Positions 33,773 through 43,841 of a stretch of 55,839 nt of DNA are shown piece after piece (within the stretch, counting starts at the first letter, position 1; every line of letters starts with the position of its first letter). Made by a program: the position numbers and the translations under genes. The stretch comes from Candidatus Aquidulcis sp. (lineage in GTDB: Bacteria; Chloroflexota; Anaerolineae; Anaerolineales; UBA4823): positions 16,654 through 72,492 of the forward strand of contig DYIZ01000011.1 in NCBI GenBank assembly GCA_020723385.1, read 5' to 3'. Under the pieces are notes generated by a model that did not search any database, was not told the origin of the DNA, and worked only from the letters and a program-made list of their open reading frames with translations.

Positions 33773-34924
33773 CTATCCCTTCTCTATCCCCAACACCTGC
33801 CGGGCAATGACCAGCCGCTGGATTTCGTTGGTGCCCTCGCCGATGGCGCACAGCCGCTGATCGCGGTACATCCTCTCGACGGCATAATCCCGGATATAAC
33901 CGTACCCGCCATGAATCTGGATGGCTTTGTGGCACACCCGCTCCGACATTTCGGTAGCGAAGAGTTTCGCCATCGAGGCTTCCTTCGTAAACGGCTCGCC
34001 GTGGTCTTTGAGCATCCCCGCCCGGTTGACCATCAATCGCGCCGCCTCGATTTCCGTCGCCATTTCGGCAATCATCCATTGGATGGCCTGGAATTGGGCA
34101 ATCGGCCGGTTGAATTGAACCCGTTCCTTGGCGTAAGCCACCGATTTATCGAACGCACCTTGCGCCAGGCCAAGAGCCATGGCTGCAATTGCCACCCGCC
34201 CCGCATCCAGGGTGGCCAGGAATTGCTTGAAGCCTTCGTTTTCCCGTCCGAGAAGATTACCCGCCGGGATGCGGCAGTTCTCGAAGAGCAATTCGGAAGT
34301 CACTGACCCTTTCAGTCCCATCTTCTTCTCGTTCCGTCCTGGCTGAAAACCGGGTGTGCCTTTTTCGACGATGAACGATGAGATACCGGCCGTCCCTTTG
34401 TCGGGATCGGTTTTGGCGGTGATGATGACCATGTCGGCGAGGGAACCGTTGGTAATGAAAATCTTGCGGCCATTGATAACCCACTCATCGCCATCGCGGA
34501 CCGCGCGGGTGAGCGTAGCTCCGGCGTCAGAGCCAGCCTGCGGTTCGGTCAGGCCGAACGCGCCGATCTTTTCGCCGTGCGCCAGGGGGAGCAGATACTT
34601 CCGCTTCTGCTCCGGCGTGCCGAACAGAGAAATCGGCTCGCAGCACAGTGAGGTGTGCGCGTCGAAGATGATGGCGACCGAGCCAGAAACGCGGGCGATC
34701 TCCTCCATGGCAATGATCAAGCCAATGTAGTCGCCGCCAGAGCCGCCTTCCGCCTCCGGGAATGGAATCCCCAGGATGCCCAGCTCCCCCATCCGGCGGA
34801 AGAGATCAGCAGGAAATTCATCGGTCGCATCTATTTCTTCGGCGCGCGGCGCAATCTCCTTTTCGGCAAAATCCCTCACCATCTGTCGAATCAATAAATG
34901 CTCGTCGGTCATCTGGGAATCCAT
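33773..34924 (-). CDS. Acyl-CoA dehydrogenase (copy 1)
   Basis: FAD enzyme that introduces the alpha-beta double bond in acyl-CoA and passes electrons to ETF. 383 residues with LTEPQAGSDAG, NGRKIFITNGSLADM, the signature QIHGGYGYIRDYAVERMYRD and the catalytic-Glu region IGEGTNEIQRLVIARQ. The start at 34924 has AGGAG eight bases upstream; it overlaps the acyl-CoA synthetase by 16 nt. Chain-length preference cannot be read. Two other acyl-CoA dehydrogenases are in the same string, which suggests several substrates, such as branched-chain acyl-CoAs. Confidence 0.94.
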   Translation of the reverse strand: MDSQMTDEHLLIRQMVRDFAEKEIAPRAEEIDATDEFPADLFRRMGELGILGIPFPEAEGGSGGDYIGLIIAMEEIARVSGSVAIIFDAHTSLCCEPISLFGTPEQKRKYLLPLAHGEKIGAFGLTEPQAGSDAGATLTRAVRDGDEWVINGRKIFITNGSLADMVIITAKTDPDKGTAGISSFIVEKGTPGFQPGRNEKKMGLKGSVTSELLFENCRIPAGNLLGRENEGFKQFLATLDAGRVAIAAMALGLAQGAFDKSVAYAKERVQFNRPIAQFQAIQWMIAEMATEIEAARLMVNRAGMLKDHGEPFTKEASMAKLFATEMSERVCHKAIQIHGGYGYIRDYAVERMYRDQRLCAIGEGTNEIQRLVIARQVLGIEKG

Positions 34925-36873
34925 TGTTGTATCTCCTTGATCGCTTCGGGGTTGACCAGCGCGCTCGAGTCGCCGGGCGGCTCGCCCAGGTAGGCCGCCC
35001 GGATGATGCGCCGCATGACTTTGGCGTTGCGTGTTTTGGGCAGGTCGGATACAAAGAGCACATCTTTGGGCGCCAGCGGCTTGCCCAATTCTTTGGCAAC
35101 CAGCTTTTTCAAGTCTGAGCGCAGCCCATCGGTCGGCGCGACGCCCTTACGCAGCACGACGAAGGCGACCGCCGCCTGGCCTTTGATCTCGTCGGGGATG
35201 CCGATGACGGCGGCTTCGGTCACAGCAGGATGACTGCCAAGCACACTTTCGATCTCCGCCGGGCCGACCCGCTTGCCGGCGACTTTAATCGTATCGTCGG
35301 AGCGACCCAAAATGAACCATTGGCCGTCGGCGTCAATCGCGGCGAAATCTCCGTGAACCCACAGACCGGGGAACCGCTCCCAGTAGGTTTGCAGATAACG
35401 TTCCCGGTCTTGCCAGAAGCCGCGCGTCATGCCGATCCACGGCTGGCGCACCACCAGCTCGCCGACGACGCCGCGCAGCGGGCTGCCGCCTTCGTCCACC
35501 ACATCTGCCGCCATGCCGGGCGGCGGGCCGGAAAAAGCGCACGGTTTGAGCGGGGTGAGCACATTGTTCAGCAGGATGCCGCCGCCGATCTCGGTGCCGC
35601 CGGAGTAGTTGATGATCGGCAGGCGGCCTTTCCCGATGGTCTCGAAGAACCACAGCCACGGGTCAGGATTCCACGCCTCGCCGGTCGAGCCCAGGATGCG
35701 CAGGGAACTCAGATCGTGGCGTAAAACCGGATCGTTGCCATATTGCATAACGCTGCGTACGAAGGTGGGCGCGACCCCCAGGCAGGTGACCCCGTGCCGG
35801 GAGATCAGCTCCCAAACGCGGTCAACCCTGGGGAAATCGGGAGCGCCATCATAAAGGAGTACACTCGCCCCCAGGAGCAGCGCGCCGAATATTTCCCACG
35901 GTCCCATCATCCAACCCATATCCGTCATCCAGTACAGGGTATCGCCCGCCTGGATATCGAAACCGTGCGCCATATCTTGCGCGCCCTTGATGGGAAAACT
36001 GCAATGGGTGTGAACCGTACCCTTCGGCTTCCCGGTGGTGCCGCTGGTATAGATGATCATCAGCAGGTCTTCCGCCTCGGTGCGCTCGGTAGGCGATTCG
36101 GCGGGCTGGTTGGCGATGAAATCATCCCAAAGAACATCGCGCGGGGCGCTCATTGGAATATTGCTTCCCAACCGGGGATAGACGATCACCTTTTGGACTG
36201 AGGGGAGATTGTCAATAGCCTCATCGAGGATGGGCTTCATCGGGATGGGTTTCCCGCGCCGTGTCATGCCGTCGGCAGTAAAAACAGCTTTTGCACCCGC
36301 GTCGGCCAGCCGGGCGGCGATGGCCCCCGAGCCGAAGCCGGAGAACAGCGGCAGGATGACGGCCCCGATCTTGGCAATCGCCAGCAGCGCGATAGCAATC
36401 TCCGGGATCATCGGCATATACAGCCCGATGGCGTCGCCTTTGCCCAATCCGGCGGCGCGCAGCGCGGCGGCGACCCGGTTGACTTCCCGGTACAGGTCGC
36501 GGTACGATAGCAGCCGAACAGCCCCATCCTCCCCCTCCGAGCGCAGAGCGGCCCGATTTTGGGTGGGCGTACCCATCCATTTGTCGAGACAGTTGTGAAC
36601 GATGTTCAGTTTGCCGCCCACGCACCAGGCAGGGAATTCTATCCCCCTTGAGAGGTCCACCACCTGCCGGTACGGCTCGTAAAATTCGATGCCCAGGTCG
36701 GCGAAGACCGCCTCCCAAAACCAGGCGATGTCGCTGGTCGAGCGTGTGAGCAATTCATCGAACGTCGCCAAACCGTGACGATCCATGAAGCGTTTGAGCC
36801 GGCTGCGCTGAATCGTCGCCTCGTCGGGCCGCCAGACGATGGACTGGTTGAACGGGAACTGGGGCTGCGGCAT
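34909..36873 (-). CDS. AMP-dependent acyl-CoA synthetase (acetyl/acetoacetyl-CoA synthetase-like)
   Basis: Activates a carboxylic acid to its CoA thioester through an acyl-adenylate. 654 residues. It has an ACS-type N-terminal extension (IAWFWEAVFADLGIEF), the AMP-binding P-loop IIYTSGTTGKPKGTVHTH, WMTDMGWMMGPWEIFGALLLG, YSGGTEIGGG and the C-terminal domain RSDDTIKVAGKRVGPAEIES with the acylatable Lys near PKTRNAKVMRR. The start is the ATG at 36873, 4 nt after the DUF35 gene. Its acid substrate is unknown; neighbours argue for a short or branched acid. Confidence 0.92.
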   Translation of the reverse strand: MPQPQFPFNQSIVWRPDEATIQRSRLKRFMDRHGLATFDELLTRSTSDIAWFWEAVFADLGIEFYEPYRQVVDLSRGIEFPAWCVGGKLNIVHNCLDKWMGTPTQNRAALRSEGEDGAVRLLSYRDLYREVNRVAAALRAAGLGKGDAIGLYMPMIPEIAIALLAIAKIGAVILPLFSGFGSGAIAARLADAGAKAVFTADGMTRRGKPIPMKPILDEAIDNLPSVQKVIVYPRLGSNIPMSAPRDVLWDDFIANQPAESPTERTEAEDLLMIIYTSGTTGKPKGTVHTHCSFPIKGAQDMAHGFDIQAGDTLYWMTDMGWMMGPWEIFGALLLGASVLLYDGAPDFPRVDRVWELISRHGVTCLGVAPTFVRSVMQYGNDPVLRHDLSSLRILGSTGEAWNPDPWLWFFETIGKGRLPIINYSGGTEIGGGILLNNVLTPLKPCAFSGPPPGMAADVVDEGGSPLRGVVGELVVRQPWIGMTRGFWQDRERYLQTYWERFPGLWVHGDFAAIDADGQWFILGRSDDTIKVAGKRVGPAEIESVLGSHPAVTEAAVIGIPDEIKGQAAVAFVVLRKGVAPTDGLRSDLKKLVAKELGKPLAPKDVLFVSDLPKTRNAKVMRRIIRAAYLGEPPGDSSALVNPEAIKEIQQWIPR

Positions 36874-36877
36874 CAGC

Positions 36878-37420
36878 TCATTCCACCAGGTTGAAGTAAA
36901 TATCGGTCGGCTTGAGTTTGGCGTTTCGCAGGAAGCGCCCGCGCACCGTCTTGCCAATCCAATCCAGGTTGGCGTCGTCGGGATTGACGCCAATCAGCCG
37001 GCCCAGGAACAGCGTGTCGCACTCGGGGAATTTGACCAGGATCAGCACGAAAGGCGTCTCGGGCAAAAAAGCCTCCGAGCCGAAATAACAGGTGGTGAAG
37101 GCGTGAATCTCGCCCTTCGGCTCGATCTCCACCCATTCGGTCTCCTTGCCGGTGTACATATCGTGGCCGCGTGGGTTGGCGTAGGTGTAACCGGTCTCTG
37201 GCTCTCGGCAGACGATAAAACGTTTATTGGCCAGGGCCGCGAAGAAAGGCGAATCCTGGCCGTAAGAGAAGTTGTAGTCTATCGAGTAGGGATACTTGAT
37301 CACGATGGGCGACATTTGTTTGAGAACCGATAAATCGTCGCCGGTTGGGAAGGGGATGTTGAATACCACGGTTCCCGAAAGGTCATCTTCAATTCTCTGA
37401 GGAAATTCTTTTTCTGACAT
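36878..37420 (-). CDS. DUF35 OB-fold protein, thiolase partner
   Basis: 180 residues. DUF35 proteins combine a rubredoxin-like zinc ribbon with an OB fold that binds CoA, and form complexes with SCP-x type thiolases; this gene lies directly after such a thiolase. Visible: YSIDYNFSYGQDSPFFAALANKRFIVCR, then ETEWVEIEPKGEIHAFTTCYFG, leading into the OB fold. The usual two CxxC pairs are missing: only one Cys remains at the ribbon (VCREPETGYTYANPRGHDMY). I use the ATG at 37420 with AGGAG upstream; codons further upstream come from a repeat. Confidence 0.85.
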   Translation of the reverse strand: MSEKEFPQRIEDDLSGTVVFNIPFPTGDDLSVLKQMSPIVIKYPYSIDYNFSYGQDSPFFAALANKRFIVCREPETGYTYANPRGHDMYTGKETEWVEIEPKGEIHAFTTCYFGSEAFLPETPFVLILVKFPECDTLFLGRLIGVNPDDANLDWIGKTVRGRFLRNAKLKPTDIYFNLVE

Positions 37421-37443
37421 GGGGATACTCCTGATTTTATCTT

Positions 37444-37514
37444 TTTCACCACGAAGGCCACGAAGGGGCACAAAGGTGTAAATACTTTGTTCCTTTGTAT
37501 CCTTTGTGGTGAAA
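37444..37514. repeat. CCACGAAGG palindromic element
   Basis: Left arm TTTCACCACGAAGGCCACG... (37444-37476) and right arm with TCCTTTGTATCC and TTTGTGGTGAAA (37486-37514). It begins 1 nt after the stop of the SCP-x type thiolase gene and fills most of the 95-nt gap. Confidence 0.92.
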
Positions 37515-37515
37515 T

Positions 37516-38874
37516 CTATTCCGCTTTTTCCATGATGCTGACCGTCACATAAGTGCCGGTGCCCGCGTGGGAGTGGATTGCACCGCGTTTGGCATTTGAC
37601 ACCTGCAAGGCCGGGTCGCCAAAATGCTTGGCGATCGTGCCCTGCAATTGCCACAGGGCGAAGACGCCTTGCATCAGCCCGGTCGCGCCAACCGGGTGGC
37701 CGCAGGCGATCAGCCCGCCGGATGGATTGACCGGGCACACCGGTTTTTCGGTCAGGTTCAGCCCGTATTCGATGCCCGGCATGAACGTTTTCCCGCTGGC
37801 CGCGAACGACCCGCCCTCCCCATAGCGGCACAATCCCATATCTTCGTAGGTTTGCACTTCCGACGATGTGTAGGCGTCGTGCAATTCGACGAAGTCAATT
37901 TCGTGGAGGGGATCGGCGACCCCGGCATTTTTATAGGCTTCCCGCGACGCCATGCGTCCCGCCCGGAACGAGTGAACACCCGGGTAGCGGAATCCCTTTT
38001 CCCACAGGTCTTTGTAGTATGCTCGCGCTCCAGTGTCCATTTCGTTGGGCAGCGCGTTGAATTTATAGAAATCATCGTAAGATTGGTGCGGCCGGTCAGC
38101 CATGCGCATGGCGTCGGTGCCGCGCCCGATGCCGGCGACGCGCACACGCGGCAGCCTGCGCCCGGCGGCTTTCTCCAGTTTCTCCAGCCCGGCTTCGGAA
38201 CAGAAAATCACACAGGCCGCGCCGTCGCTCATCACGCAGATGTCGCGCCGGGTGAGCGGCCAGGCTACCATCGGCGACGAGCGCACATCCTCGATGGTCA
38301 GGCGCTCTCGCTTTTGGGCATACGGGTTGTGGTAGGCGTTGATGTGATTCTTGACGGAAACGTGAGCGAGCTGCTCGACGGTTGTCCCAAATTCAGCCAT
38401 GTGACGCGTGACCATCATGGCGTAGTAACCGGAGTAGAAGCCGCCTACCGGGTAATCGAACGAGACATCGGAGGCGAGGGCGATGAACTCGTTGCCCTTC
38501 CAGGTCTCGACGTGGCTCATCGTCTCGAAGCCGTATGCCAGGCAGATGTCCATATACCCGGATGCGACGGCTTTCCATCCTTCCTGGAAACAGATGCCCC
38601 CGGTGGCGCCCCCACCCTCCACCCGATGGGATGGCTTGGGAACCAAACCCAGGTAATCCTGCACCATGATGCCCGCCATCAGTTGGCGAGTGAAATGGTC
38701 GGAAAAATACGAGGCGACGCTGCCATCCACCAGCTCGACGAATTGAGGGTGCTCGATCCCCAGGTCGGCGAGGGCGTAATCGTAGGCCTCTTTCACAAGA
38801 GCCTGAAAAGTTTTATCGGGGCGGGCTTTGACGAAGCGGGACACCCCTCCCGAAACAACGTAGACTGGTTGCAT
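37516..38874 (-). CDS. SCP-x type thiolase-like protein lacking the usual nucleophile
   Basis: 452 residues of the thiolase fold, of the kind that pairs with DUF35 proteins. The second half has FVELHDAYTSSEVQTYEDMG and NPSGGLIACGHPVGATGLMQ with the catalytic His. In the first half the segment RVEGGGATGGICFQEGW aligns with the NNNCATGST-type motif of SCP-x thiolases, placing Gly 89 where the acyl-accepting Cys should be; a Cys occurs six residues later. It could be a scaffold, a condensing partner or an enzyme with shifted chemistry. A palindromic element follows the stop within 1 nt. Confidence 0.85.
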   Translation of the reverse strand: MQPVYVVSGGVSRFVKARPDKTFQALVKEAYDYALADLGIEHPQFVELVDGSVASYFSDHFTRQLMAGIMVQDYLGLVPKPSHRVEGGGATGGICFQEGWKAVASGYMDICLAYGFETMSHVETWKGNEFIALASDVSFDYPVGGFYSGYYAMMVTRHMAEFGTTVEQLAHVSVKNHINAYHNPYAQKRERLTIEDVRSSPMVAWPLTRRDICVMSDGAACVIFCSEAGLEKLEKAAGRRLPRVRVAGIGRGTDAMRMADRPHQSYDDFYKFNALPNEMDTGARAYYKDLWEKGFRYPGVHSFRAGRMASREAYKNAGVADPLHEIDFVELHDAYTSSEVQTYEDMGLCRYGEGGSFAASGKTFMPGIEYGLNLTEKPVCPVNPSGGLIACGHPVGATGLMQGVFALWQLQGTIAKHFGDPALQVSNAKRGAIHSHAGTGTYVTVSIMEKAE

Positions 38875-38915
38875 AAGCTATCTCCTTTTTCTTTGGCTGA
38901 CAATTGGACAAATCC

Positions 38916-38983
38916 AATCACGAATTACACGAATAATCGAATTCCACGAATGAATTTTTATTTGATTCGTGCTATTCGTGATT
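38916..38983. repeat. CACGAAT palindromic element
   Basis: Left arm AATCACGAATTACACGAATA... (38916-38951) and right arm ATTCGTGCTATTCGTGATT (38965-38983). The final codons and the TAG stop of the acyl-CoA dehydrogenase gene (38972-38974) lie inside the right arm, so its last residues, NVNHE, come from the element. Same family as 43756-43831. Confidence 0.9.
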
Positions 38984-40135
38984 AACATTTTTGAGTATCT
39001 CCCTGGCGATGATCAATCTTTGAATCTCGCTGGTGCCTTCGTAGATCGAGGTGACGCGCACGTCGCGGGCGTAGCGCTCGAGGGGGAAATCCCGCGAGTA
39101 GCCGTAGCCGCCCATCATTTGCAGGGCGGTGTAGCAGGCGCGGTTGGCAGCCTCGGTAGCGAACAGCTTGGCCATGGCGGCTTCCCGGACGAAGGATTGG
39201 CCCTGGTCGCGGCGAAACGCGGCCTGCATCAATAGCAGGCGCGCCGCCTCAAGCTCAGTATAAGAATCGGCGATCATCCATTGGATCGCCTGAAAATTGG
39301 CGATCTTTTGCCCGAACTGGATGCGCTCCTGGGCGTAGCGGGTGGCGTAATCCATTGCCGCCAGCCCGATTCCCAACGCCAGCGAGCCGATGCCGACCCG
39401 CCCACCGGTCAGCTCGCCCACGGCCACGCGCAGCCCGCCGTTGATCTGGCCCAACAACGCATCCTTCGGGATGCGGCAGTCGTTGAACAGAATCTCGTTC
39501 GTGGCGGAGGCGTGCTGGCCCATTTTCTCTTCAGCTTTGCCGATGACCAATCCCTCGCTCTCGGCCTCCACGAGGAAACAACTGATGCCCTTACCCTTTG
39601 GGGCGGTTTTGTCGGTCACAGCCCAGGCGACAAACACACCCGCGTAAGGCGCGCTGCTGATGAACCGCTTCGAGCCGTTCAGCACCCACGCATCCCCATC
39701 GAGCGTGGCGGTCGTCGTCATCGCCGCCGGGTCGGAGCCTGCGCCGGCCTCGGTGAGGGCAAAACTCCCGGCGGCATTCTCGCCCGAACAGATCTTCGGG
39801 ATGTAGGCTCGCTTCTGGGCTTCCGTCCCCACCGACTGGATGACCTCGCACACCAGGTTGGAGACCGACACGGTGACAGCGGTCGAGGCGCAGGCGCGGG
39901 CGATCTCGGTCAGCGCCAAGCTGAAAGCGATCATCCCAGCCTGCGCGCCGCCGTATTCTTCGCGGATATTCAACCCCATGAAACCCAATTCAGCCAGTTT
40001 TTTGAGGTTGCCCAGGAAAATCTCCCGGTCGCCGGTCTGATCGAGGCGGGCGGCAACCGGCTCAAGCTCGGTTTGGGCAAAGGCGCGGGCGGTTTCCTGG
40101 ATCAGTTTTTGTTCTTCGGTCAGGTCAAAGTTCAT
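38972..40135 (-). CDS. Acyl-CoA dehydrogenase (copy 2)
   Basis: 387 residues beginning NFDLTEEQKLIQETARAFAQ. Signatures: FALTEAGAGSDPAAMTTTA, LNGSKRFISSAPYAGVFVAW, ALQMMGGYGYSRDFPLERYARD and the catalytic-Glu segment SIYEGTSEIQRLIIAREIL. The C-terminus is extended by about five residues that are read from a palindromic repeat. It lies downstream of etfA and upstream of the SCP-x type thiolase, consistent with electron delivery to the ETF encoded next to it. I use the ATG at 40135, since codons before it do not match the family. Confidence 0.94.
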   Translation of the reverse strand: MNFDLTEEQKLIQETARAFAQTELEPVAARLDQTGDREIFLGNLKKLAELGFMGLNIREEYGGAQAGMIAFSLALTEIARACASTAVTVSVSNLVCEVIQSVGTEAQKRAYIPKICSGENAAGSFALTEAGAGSDPAAMTTTATLDGDAWVLNGSKRFISSAPYAGVFVAWAVTDKTAPKGKGISCFLVEAESEGLVIGKAEEKMGQHASATNEILFNDCRIPKDALLGQINGGLRVAVGELTGGRVGIGSLALGIGLAAMDYATRYAQERIQFGQKIANFQAIQWMIADSYTELEAARLLLMQAAFRRDQGQSFVREAAMAKLFATEAANRACYTALQMMGGYGYSRDFPLERYARDVRVTSIYEGTSEIQRLIIAREILKNVNHE

Positions 40136-40181
40136 AGTGGCTATCCGTGAGAGCTTATGCTTTTGGGGCGAGGTCCTTTTG

Positions 40182-40274
40182 AAACACAAAGGGTACGAAG
40201 GATTTACGAAGGCCACGAAGTTTAATTTTTTCCTTTGTGTTCCTTTGCGATACCTTTTGTGCCCTTCGTGTTTA
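40182..40274. repeat. CACAAAGG/ACGAAGG palindromic element
   Basis: Left arm about 40182-40220 (AAACACAAAGG, TACGAAGG, CCACGAAG), right arm about 40231-40274 (CCTTTGTG, CCTTTGCG, CCCTTCGTGTTT). It starts 5 nt after the etfA stop and fills the 144-nt gap. Same family as 27361, 37444 and 44731. Confidence 0.92.
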
Positions 40275-40279
40275 AGTTT

Positions 40280-41197
40280 TCACTTCGCCAATTTTGCCGT
40301 AAGCGCGGGGACGAGCTGCATCACATCGGCAACGACCAGCACATCCGCCACCTCGCCGATGGGGGCATCTTTATCCTTGTTGATGGCTACGATGAACTCG
40401 GAATTCTTCATCCCGGCGAGATGATGGATCGCCCCCGAGACGCCGCACGCCACGTACAATTTCGGCGACACAACTTGCCCGGTAGAGCCAACCTGATGAC
40501 TGTGCTCGACCCAGCCCGCATCCACCACCGGGCGGGTCGCGCCCAACTCGCCGCCCAGCGCCTTTGCCAGCGCGGCGATAGCGGTCACATTGTCCTTTTT
40601 CCCAACGCCGCGCCCTGCGCTGACGATCACATCGGCTTTCGCGAGATCCAATTCTTTCTTTTCCGCAGCCTCGTAGCCGACGAACTCGATGCGCGCCGGC
40701 CCGGCGGGGATCTCGATCCGCTCGATTTGCGGCGTTCCCTGGGCTTCGCCCCGGTAGCCGAAAGCCCCGGCCTGGATGGTCAGCGCCGCCTGCGGCGTTT
40801 TCGGCGTAGCGATGCGGCGCAGCTTGGCGTTGCAGGCGGCGACCTCGAATTTGCTCTCCACCACCCCGACAATCTCCGAAACTTGCGCGCACCGCAGGGA
40901 CGCGGCCACCTGCGGTGCCAAATCCCACCCGTAGGATGAATGAACAAAAACGATGAGATCAGCTTGCTCTCGCCGGGCAGCCTCCAGCACGATCTGCTTG
41001 TGGGCGTCCGGGTTGTATTCGCCGTATTTTCCGGCATCGGCCAGGTAGACTTTGCCGCCAAATTTCGGCGCTTGCGATTCGTCGCCGATCAGCAGCATGG
41101 CTTTGTCTGCGCCAAGGCGTTCGGCAAAAGCCAGTAATTCGTAGGAGACATCGAGCAGTTTGCCCTGCCGGTACTCACAGATCAACAGTGTTTTCAT
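40280..41197 (-). CDS. etfA: Electron transfer flavoprotein alpha subunit
   Basis: Binds the FAD that shuttles electrons from acyl-CoA dehydrogenases. 305 residues. The C-terminal FAD domain is complete: SAGRGVGKKDNVTAIAALAKALGGELGATRPVVDAGW, HSHQVGSTGQVVSPKLYVACGVSGAIHH and SEFIVAINKDKDAPIGEVADVLVVADV are its segments. I use the ATG at 41197, which has GAGGTG just upstream; it overlaps the etfB stop by about 2 nt beyond the GTG at 41203. It should pass electrons to the membrane oxidoreductase encoded at 44834-46822. Confidence 0.95.
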   Translation of the reverse strand: MKTLLICEYRQGKLLDVSYELLAFAERLGADKAMLLIGDESQAPKFGGKVYLADAGKYGEYNPDAHKQIVLEAARREQADLIVFVHSSYGWDLAPQVAASLRCAQVSEIVGVVESKFEVAACNAKLRRIATPKTPQAALTIQAGAFGYRGEAQGTPQIERIEIPAGPARIEFVGYEAAEKKELDLAKADVIVSAGRGVGKKDNVTAIAALAKALGGELGATRPVVDAGWVEHSHQVGSTGQVVSPKLYVACGVSGAIHHLAGMKNSEFIVAINKDKDAPIGEVADVLVVADVMQLVPALTAKLAK

Positions 41198-41199
41198 GG

Positions 41200-41976
41200 T
41201 CACCTCAGCACCGTGGTTTTCTCTTTCAGGATGGCCAGCAGTTGATCGGCCAGTTGGCTGACGTCGCCTTCGAGCACGCGTGCGCGGCCTTTCTTCTCGG
41301 GCAAGTACATTTTTTCGGTGATGGTCAGGCTTTCCTCGGTCAGAAAATCAGCAACCGGGAAGGCCAGCAGCTCTTTTTGCCTGACTTTCATGATGTTGGG
41401 GAGAGTCGGGTAACGAGGCGTGTTCAAACCCAATTGGCAGGTGACAACCGCCGGGAGTCTGAACCTCACGATGGCTTTGACGCCCCCCTCCAGCTCACGG
41501 CGGGCAGTCACCACATCGCCGTTCAGCTCGAAGCCGATCAACGTGGTGGCGCAGGCATAACCGAGCAGTTCAGCCAGGATTGCGCCAACCTGGGTCGAGC
41601 CGCGATCCTGGGATTGCATCCCAGTGAAGATCAGATCGAAATTCTTGGAGCGGGCAAACGCGGCAATGGTTGAAGCCAGTTGCCAGGGGTCTCTTTGGGC
41701 GAGTGAATCATCCTTGACATGTACCCCCCGGTCTCCGCCCATCGCCATCCCCTTTTTGATCGCTTCGACCACCCGCGCCGGGCCAATCGAGAGGATGGTA
41801 ATGTCGGCCGCGCCGCCCAACTGCTCTTTGATGCGCACAGCCTGCTCGACGGCGTATTCATCGTACTCGTTCATGCGGAAGGCGAGGTCGCGCTCGTCGT
41901 ACCACACGCCATCGGCATTCACTTTGAAACGAGATTCCATATCGGGGACTTGCTTGATACAAACGAGGATTTTCAT
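41200..41976 (-). CDS. etfB: Electron transfer flavoprotein beta subunit
   Basis: Partner of EtfA, binding AMP (or a second FAD in bifurcating types). 258 residues with KILVCIKQVPDMESRFKV, FRMNEYDEYAVEQAVRIKE, FTGMQSQDRGSTQVGAILAELLGY and the ETF beta signature region VVTARRELEGGVKAIVRFRLPAVVT. From this reading alone I cannot decide between classical and bifurcating ETF. The gap to the mutase gene upstream holds a heptamer palindrome. Confidence 0.95.
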   Translation of the reverse strand: MKILVCIKQVPDMESRFKVNADGVWYDERDLAFRMNEYDEYAVEQAVRIKEQLGGAADITILSIGPARVVEAIKKGMAMGGDRGVHVKDDSLAQRDPWQLASTIAAFARSKNFDLIFTGMQSQDRGSTQVGAILAELLGYACATTLIGFELNGDVVTARRELEGGVKAIVRFRLPAVVTCQLGLNTPRYPTLPNIMKVRQKELLAFPVADFLTEESLTITEKMYLPEKKGRARVLEGDVSQLADQLLAILKEKTTVLR

Positions 41977-41997
41977 AAATGGGACTCCTTCGGTTCA

Positions 41998-42066
41998 AGG
42001 GAAAGGGAATAAGGGACAGGGGGAAAGGGGATATGGTCTGCAACGCCCTTATCCCCTATCCCTTGA
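41998..42066. repeat. AAGGGAN heptamer palindrome
   Basis: Left part 41998-42035 is a run of 7-nt units such as AAGGGAA, AGGGAAT and AAGGGAC; right part 42045-42066 carries the complementary CCCTTATCCCCTATCCCTTG. It touches the stop of the methylmalonyl-CoA mutase gene (42068) and fills the 91-nt gap to etfB. It links the heptamer arrays with the palindromic elements: both arms are heptamer arrays. Confidence 0.85.
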
Positions 42067-42067
42067 T

Positions 42068-43729
<1,662 letters not shown>

Positions 43730-43755
43730 GAGATACTCCTGTCAACAATCATTTC

Positions 43756-43831
43756 GATCACGAATGACACAAATGGATGAAATTTTTATTTTTGATTCGT
43801 GTCATTCCCTTATTCGTGCCCATTCGTGATT
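43756..43831. repeat. CACGAATG palindromic element
   Basis: Left arm GATCACGAATGACACAAATGG-like (about 43756-43777), right arm GATTCGTGTCATT and CATTCGTGATT (about 43794-43831). It starts about 10 nt after the stop of the MBL hydrolase gene. Same family as 38916-38983. Confidence 0.88.
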
Positions 43832-43841
43832 AAAAGACCAT

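Noticed and set aside
37624-38985. Plus-strand open frame of 453 codons opposite the SCP-x type thiolase
   Set aside because: Antisense shadow: its codons reflect the reverse of a conserved thiolase, and its end runs through a palindromic repeat.
43730-43841. Cobalamin riboswitch ahead of methylmalonyl-CoA mutase
   Set aside because: The gap is filled by a palindromic repeat and has none of the B12-box features; the gene is also mid-operon.
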